Of a stretch of DNA of 64,000 bases, positions 58,269 to 64,000 are shown one piece after another. Every line of letters starts with the position of its first letter. Positions within the stretch are counted from its first letter, which is position 1. A program made the position numbers and the translations under genes. Source of the DNA: Datisca glomerata (taxonomy: Eukaryota > Streptophyta > Magnoliopsida > Cucurbitales > Datiscaceae). The stretch covers positions 2,051,023 through 2,115,022 of the forward strand of contig QANY01006259.1 of assembly GCA_003255025.1 (NCBI GenBank), in the 5' to 3' direction. The notes below the pieces were generated by a model, which was not told the origin of the DNA, did no database searches, and saw only the letters and a list, made by a program, of their open reading frames with translations.

Positions 58269-58535
58269 TGTTTGTCTCTCTTTTGTTTCCACTTACTATA
58301 AATTTCATGGACAAATCTTATAAGGAGGGTCGGCTCAAGCATTTTGCAATTTAATCATACCATATGTTTTAATTGCTTTATCAATATATAATAAGCTTAA
58401 GCTGCCACATTTGCATATTGATAAAATACTTGGCAAGAACTCTTCAGACACTAGCCATGCTATTTCCCTGTGCTAATCTTAGTTCGAGTTAGATTATGTG
58501 ATCAAAGGCCATTTTCATCCGTTGATCCCTTTTTT
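58269..58535 (+). repeat. Dispersed repeat copy B (uninterrupted)
   Basis: It matches 40318-40573 on its left side and 45949-45979 on its right side. In copy A these sides are separated by the copia element and the AACCGAACCG repeat. In copy B only about 65 bp lie between ATAAAATACTTGG and TGTGATCAAAGG. Confidence 0.6.
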
Positions 58536-58890
58536 CTGCATGCTAAGGATTCTGTTTTGAATTTATGACACAGAAAAGTTTCATTTTGTCCAAAACTTCC
58601 AGAAAATTCAACGTAGCCACTACCTGTTTTGGTACAAATCAGAAAAATCCAATTTTAGGTGCTGGATATTTGAAGGAGTTTTATCTAGATGGAAGTTTGG
58701 CACTTGTGTATTCAGACAGCAAGGAAGTACAATTTCAAAAGTCAATTGCAAATTAAAGATATAACCCGTTTTATCTGTGCATTTCAATCTCGTTCTCATA
58801 ATTCAAAAGCTTTAGTTGGCACATAAATATAAGAAAGCTTGACAACAAATATCTTTTTCCCTTAAAAGAATAGAAGAAACAAAGAGAGAA

Positions 58891-58911
58891 ATTATTATTA
58901 TTATTATTATT
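58891..58911 (+). repeat. (TTA)n microsatellite downstream of ARPC5
   Basis: About seven ATT/TTA units lie 30 bp beyond the ARPC5 stop codon, probably in its 3' untranslated region. Confidence 0.9.
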
Positions 58912-58942
58912 CATATAAGACTAATTATTTGAAGACAAGAAA

Positions 58943-61900
58943 TCAAACTGTATTCACAGTGTCTGCAAGGGACCGCAGTATGCATCCCAAACCAGCTATT
59001 TCTGTCAATTTTTCATGTATCCTAAGGCATTGGTCGCATGTGGGACGATCGCCTGTGGACAAGCCTCTATACAAATACCTGTATTTAACAAAAAGACTTG
59101 TTAACATTGTCACATATAAGTAGGCTAAGTAGCAAAGAAAGCTATAATATCACTTAACATACTTCCTTTTAACATTACAGTTTGTTTATGTGATGAAGTT
59201 TGTTTCCTTTTTGATAATAATACGAAGTAATATCGTTAATCTTAAATATCCAAGAAAAGGTTTATCCATTACACGAATCCTACAGCAAATGGATTACATC
59301 ATATTGGAATGATAACAACAGATGGAAACAGAGGTAATTCAGCTAAATTGGGGGCGGCCATTGCTTAGACAACCTTAATTTTCTTTCCCTTAACGATCTA
59401 TATCCAGAATCCATTTTTCTAATAAACGATTTGCAAAAAAGGGGGTACGTTAATGTTTTTTGTTCAATAGTTAACAAAATACATTAAAGTACTAGCAATC
59501 TCCGAATTGGATTGCACGATCCGAAACATGGATCACTAGAGATTTGGGCTGGCAATATTGACGATCCAAACATAATAAGCAACTAATAAATAAATCAAAA
59601 AAAACGTTAAAACTCTAACTTACTTGTCTTCTAACCAAAACATTTGGTATTTTAGTAGGTTGATTGCATTTTCTTCAAAGAACGAGCATTAAGCATGAAC
59701 TTAAACTACTTCTTATTGATATGGTACATTAATTTTAATAAGTACATGGTGCTAAAAATTTAGTGTTATGGACAAACCTACATTAACTACCTAAGACATC
59801 TGAAGAAGTCTAACCCCACCGTACCACATTCCAAGACAAATAACGTATCACATTCCACGTACCGACGTACCGCAACGATCCACGTTCTAGGTAAGTTGCA
59901 TGGTAGATGCCCTTCCCAGCATAAACTTGGTGCAAGCATAGTTCTTCATAACACAAAGAACTAACTAGAAAGGCTTCTCATGATCATGTAACAACACTAA
60001 TCTGACATTTCTAAGAGCAGTGTGGTTTCTCTTATGTTTTATCGGTAAAAGATTAATATGTATTACTCACAAAAAACCCCAGATGAAATACAACTCTAAG
60101 GGCTAGTAGCTGAATAAAGTAAAAACATGGAGTCCACCCATGTTTTTTCAGCATCAAAATCTGAGAACAAACCACCAAGCCACACTACAAGAACCCTGAG
60201 AAACGAACCGCAACGATCCACGTTCCACGTACCGCAACGATCCACGTTCTAGGTAAGTTGCATGGTAGATGCCCTTCCCAGCATAAACTTGGTGCAAGCA
60301 TAGTTCTTCATAACACAAAGAACTAACTAGAAAGGCTTCTCATGATCATGTAACAACACTAATCTGACATTTCTAAGAGCAGTGTGGTTTCTCTTATGTT
60401 TTATCGGTAAAAGATTAATATGTATTACTCACAAAAAACCCCAGATGAAATACAACTCTAAGGGCTAGTAGCTGAATAAAGTAAAAACATGGAGTCCACC
60501 CATGTTTTTTCAGCATCAAAATCTGAGAACAAACCACCAAGCCACACTACAAGAACCCTGAGAAACGAACTGAAAACCTTACAAAAAGATTTTTCTAACC
60601 CTAAAAAATCCTAGAATTCATTTCCTTCCGAATAATCCAAAAACCAACCATAGGCCCAGAACGACGGCTTGATCTTAGAGCTTCGACCTTGCACCCAACA
60701 AATGAAAGAAATTAAGTGTATTTTAAGGCATAACCCACTGATCATCAAAGAACCAACAATAGAGTCCCAAAACATCCAAGAAAAAGCACAAGCACATTGA
60801 AGAAAGAGATGGGGGTTTGACTCCTCGTTGCTTCTACACAGTCGACATCAGTGTTGTTTCTCTAGAGTATATTAATCTCAATTGATATGACTCCCAAATG
60901 ATTAAGGTTCCTCTACCAACATATTAAATTAATAGAAAGACTCTCCTCCTATTAATTATTCATCTATTACATGGTTAGGTTATAAGGCGAGGCCAACAAA
61001 GTTATTCAGTATGGCATAAGTCATGAAAGTAGCCATATAATAAGCTTATGCTTAGCCTATGATAATTGTACTTGAGTGTGTTCTCATTTCCGGTGCAACA
61101 TTTTAATTGAAATTAGAGGTAATACAAAACAGTGCTATAAGGTACGCACAGTAAATAAAGTAAAAGAATTTGTTTGCATGAGTCAACAAGATCTTTCAGA
61201 CCATGCTAGCATAAAATATTCAATTCCGAATCAGCTGTAAACTAGAAATGAGTACTTTTTTAAAACCATGTGTTATAATAAGGATCTCAATCGTAAATGA
61301 ATCAAATTTCAAACGCAAAAGAACGAGACAGTTTTTTTTTTTTTGTAATTCCATAACACAAAAAATATATTGACAGGGAGCCAAAAGAAAAAATACTCCT
61401 CGAGAAATAATAATCTGTGGCATTCATATGCAGTTCAAAAACTATAAGAAATGCAAATAATGGTGTACTCACTTCATGAGGATATCATAGTACTCAGGAT
61501 CCAAAGAAGAGAACATCCCATCCACGTCCTTTATAGCCATAAGAGCTCGATGCACCACTATCCAATTTGCTGACTGCAAAAGTTCAACAAGTCACATTCA
61601 ATTACTATCATCCTACTGACAAACAGGCCACTAGAAGCATAAAAAACTATGAAATACAATTAAAGCCATTCAATTACTAAAAACAACTATATGGATTCAT
61701 GGAATCAAATTTTAGAAGATAATTATCTGTATTTTGGGGGTATCTCAAATATGTTTCGTAAAATAATTTTAGCTCATTTGATACAGAATCTAACCTATTT
61801 AATACTAAAACCTAGTAAAGTTTCACCTAAATTTTTAGGAAAACAAACAGAGTAACTTCAATACGATTTTTTTTGCAAGGGAATGGGGAATTCGCGGGGA

Positions 61901-62257
61901 TCAAACCTGGATATGAGGATGCAAAGCCTACTATCACCAGTTGGGTGAAGAGCCCTGGTCAACTACAGCACAAAATATTATTATAGAGAAAGCAAGGAGG
62001 GAAAACCTTGCAGCGCTCATCTCTGGTCTTTGGAGGTGACCCTTCGAGAGCTGTTTTCAGAGCTTGAACTGGTTTAGACCTATATCAAATCAATTACAAA
62101 CTTGTGAAGCTTTTGCCTCTGAAAAAAAGGATTTTACAGAAAAGTATAGATTACAGTACTGTTTGAGTAAACTTTCGATCTTGCGAGATTTTTGTTCGAT
62201 TCTGACAATTATTGCCTCTGCATTATCAGCTTCCGCAAACTCATCTTTAGCTGCCAT
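58943..62257 (-). CDS. ARPC5: Actin-related protein 2/3 complex subunit 5 (p16-Arc)
   Basis: Four exons with GT-AG borders keep frame: 62160-62257, 62007-62079, 61473-61573 and 58943-59078 (408 nt, 135 residues, close to the roughly 132 of Arabidopsis ARPC5/CROOKED). The protein starts MAAKDEFAEADNAEAIIVRI. It continues with the family blocks VQALKTALEGSPPKTRDERC (residues 37-56), SANWIVVHRALMAIKDVDGM, YYDILMKYLYRGLSTGDRPT and CDQCLRIHEKLTEIAGLGCI, ending VNTV. ARPC5 is the smallest subunit of the Arp2/3 complex, which nucleates branched actin filaments at the cell cortex; its loss distorts trichomes and pavement cells in Arabidopsis. The last intron (59079-61472) is long and carries LINE-derived sequence and a tandem duplication; intron 2 holds a SINE-like relic. 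No coding defect is seen. Confidence 0.95.
59866..60589 (+). repeat. Apparently perfect 362-bp tandem duplication in the last ARPC5 intron
   Basis: CGCAACGATCCACGTTCTAG starts at 59871 and again at 60233, a spacing of 362 bp. From there to AGAAACGAAC (about 60221 and 60583) I see no difference between the units. The junction repeats CGCAACGATCCACGTTC and CCACGTACC. The unit is part of a LINE 3' end. Confidence 0.9.
59870..60870 (-). mobile_element. LINE 3'-end fragment (zf-RVT region) in the ARPC5 intron
   Basis: Read on the minus strand, 60870 to about 60590 gives SNEESNPHLFLQCACAFSWM, then FWAYGWFLDYSEGNEF, the pattern of the zinc-binding (zf-RVT) region and following tryptophan-rich segment of LINE ORF2. 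The sequence to the left continues as the LINE's end and 3' untranslated region, and is the part that is duplicated. It is a 5'-truncated insertion in the gene's orientation. Confidence 0.6.
61866..61975 (-). mobile_element. tRNA-derived SINE-like relic in ARPC5 intron 2
   Basis: On the minus strand it contains CAGGTTTGATCCCCGCG, close to a Pol III B box (GGTTCGANTCC), preceded 30-40 bp upstream by CCCAACTGGTGATAGTAGGC, a possible A box. It ends at an A-rich tail (T8 on the plus strand, 61867-61874). I found no clear target duplication. Confidence 0.45.
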
Positions 62258-62615
62258 TCCTTTATTTGCTCTATCTCCTTCTCTTCAGAAGGCTTTCTCA
62301 CCCGACGAAAAGAGGCGGAGCAACTCACAGGCGTGAATCGTGATGACCAAATGATCAAATGCGGTGTTTCTCTCACAGGAAACGGACCGAAACTGTCTGA
62401 TATATAGAAACCAATTCCGATCGAACCGCGTAAATGTGAACCGCTTCGGCGCAAGATCGAAATTGGTTTCGCTTTTGAACCAATCTTGCAAACACAAAAT
62501 AAAAAAGAAAACAAACAAATTCGGCACAGATCAACATAAAATCGAAAAGGAAAATTTGAAGTTTTAGATTACAGAAAGATACAGAAATTTATGGGTTAAT
62601 CCTTGTCTTATTTTA

Positions 62616-63896
62616 CCTTACTATAATAAAAGGAGTTTAAGAGGAAAAAATTTTATTTCCTCTTTTACCCTTTAAAGCTCACTAAATAAAATAAGATTAT
62701 GTTCTTTTATTTATTTTTCATTTATACTTTTATTCACTAATAATTTGTACTTTATTTTATATAACTTAATAGTTTATACTATTACTTATTAGGAGTTTGA
62801 AAGTCTATATAGATGAACTTAAAAATCTATGTACAATATTAATCAATATTGACGAGTTATATTGTCTATCTACATGAATTTTTTGAGCTGGTATATGATG
62901 AAGTCACTTTAATATTTGTCAAATTTTTTAATTTTAGTTTTATACTAAAAAATAATACCCAATGTCCGTTATCTGTGGTAAAACATGGTTTGTAAGATCA
63001 TGTTTCTTTTTTAAAAAAATTGATACTTTTTATCGCATCTTACGATATACATTTGTAAGAATTATGTATTCCCTACTTTCAAAAATTCTCAGTGGATAAT
63101 TTATCATCTCTAAGTGATAGATGACTTATCAATATTTATTTTATCTAAAATAATTTACTTTTATACACAAGAAAATAACATTTTTACCATGACTTACTTT
63201 ACTTTTATTTTAGATTTAAAAATAATTTCAAATTAGCCGATGTATTTATTTAAAAACTAATTTTAAATCTTATGGTATGTCTTAAATTACTTTAACACGT
63301 GCAAAGTATATATTTTTCGATTATCTTTATTATCCTTTAAAATCTATTAAAAAATAACACAAATGAGGTATTTCACATATTTTCTCATTTAATTCATTTA
63401 TAATAATTTGTTTTTTTATTGAATTGTAATTTGTTTGTAGTTAGTAAAATAAAATATTTTGATAATCATATATAATACATAAGAGATGTGAATACTAAGA
63501 TCTTTTATAATAAATATTAAACTATAAATCAATAAAAATTTATTCATTATAAATTTATTAGTTAAATATTATGTAATATTTATGTTATCTGTAATATGAA
63601 AATTCATATAAATAAATTTATAGAAATACATTAATATATTTTGATTATGAAAAACTATAACTTGATATGATATAATTATTCTTAGCAATATGATAAATTG
63701 ACCAAATAAAATTATTTTCTATAATATTCAAATAGCATCATAATTTTAATATTACAAACAATCTATTATTCTTACTATTTTACTTTTAGTTTTGATGTAC
63801 AATAATTTTTCAATATTAACATCAATTGAAAATTATATATATATATATATATACTAAATTAGTTGAATACGTGCAAAAAACGTACGTTTCGACTAG
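62616..63896 (+). mobile_element. Candidate non-autonomous Helitron
   Basis: The left end (CCTTACTATAATAAAAGG) is the start of a palindromic head (to about 62697) homologous to 33476-33561. The right end has ATACGTGCAAAAAACGTACG, which can form a hairpin, then TTTCGACTAG followed by T (63897). The CTAG|T end after a small hairpin is the Helitron signature. The left dinucleotide is CC rather than TC, so the start is uncertain. The 1.28 kb interior is AT-rich and non-coding. Confidence 0.45.
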
Positions 63897-63926
63897 TAAA
63901 GAAAAAAGAAGTCAAAGTTTTCTTAC

Positions 63927-64000
63927 CTTTAATAACAATAAACGAAACACAGTGTCTCCATTTCCAACCCCTTGAAAGAGGGATAAACATGTAGATATGG
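63927..64000 (-). CDS. Possible exon end of a further minus-strand gene at the window edge
   Basis: The last 74 bases are open in one frame on the minus strand (STCLSLFQGVGNGDTVFRLL, then LLK) and end at AAAG|GTAAGA, a strong donor at 63926-63925. The composition is far less AT-rich than the adjoining Helitron-like DNA. I do not recognise the protein. Confidence 0.3.

Larger units (their letters stand above)
55578..58942. other. Intergenic region between SEC20 and ARPC5, no gene supported
   Basis: AT-rich. It contains the SEC20 leader and promoter (right of 55577), two palindrome-bearing repeat blocks (56095-56175 and 56470-56550), a hairpin at 56609-56628 (AAGAGGTC/GACCTCTT), a TA-rich microsatellite zone (57500-57690), dispersed repeat copy B (58269-58535) and a (TTA)n run just past ARPC5. 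The open frame at 58565-58756 has no recognisable domain. Confidence 0.5.

Noticed and set aside
58565..58756. A 63-codon plus-strand frame
   Set aside because: Balanced composition but no recognised domain, no splice context and no neighbour suggesting a gene; left unannotated.

Overview
The window is nuclear DNA from a plant, most likely a eudicot. It is AT-rich, carries intron-containing genes with GT-AG splice sites, and is crowded with nested plant transposons. A 521-base run of N (9235-9755) marks a scaffold gap. I see no bacterial-type operons, CRISPR arrays, rRNA or confident tRNA genes. I cannot name the species.

Layout. 1-10318: the 3' part of a decayed Ty3/gypsy element of the Tat/Ogre type (gag, protease with a G-patch, reverse transcriptase, two RNase H domains, integrase, a 76-bp minisatellite, 3' LTR). 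10319-12242: a minus-strand coding relic and low-complexity DNA. 12243-19701: a complete but dead CACTA (En/Spm) transposon with 3-bp target duplication ATT. 20540-30976: a second, minus-strand Tat-related LTR element that has lost pol. It keeps gag, protease and an antisense plus-strand ORF, and that ORF is split by a 3.0-kb solo LTR (24153-27181, target duplication TACTT). 30977-38279: gene-free DNA with a palindromic minisatellite, a Helitron-like end pair and an LTR-like relic.

Three real host genes are supported exon by exon. The first is an HD-ZIP class II transcription factor (38280-40036, plus). The second is SEC20, a Qb-SNARE for Golgi-to-ER retrograde transport ending in HDEL (52508-55577, minus). 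The third is ARPC5, the p16 subunit of the Arp2/3 actin-nucleating complex (58943-62257, minus). A fourth gene probably begins at the right edge (63927 onward, minus).

Between the HD-ZIP gene and SEC20 lie a minus-strand Ty1/copia element (40575-45471), a hAT/MITE-like AACCGAACCG repeat, and a full-length L1-type LINE (46201-51508) flanked by a 13-bp target duplication. The ARPC5 introns carry LINE and SINE debris and an apparently perfect 362-bp tandem duplication. A second Helitron-like element sits at 62616-63896.

The host genes have unrelated jobs (transcription, vesicle fusion, actin branching) and their proximity implies no shared pathway. The main interest is the nested transposon history and a few odd palindromic repeats. 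I did not find a convincing new biological system. All alignments were made by eye.
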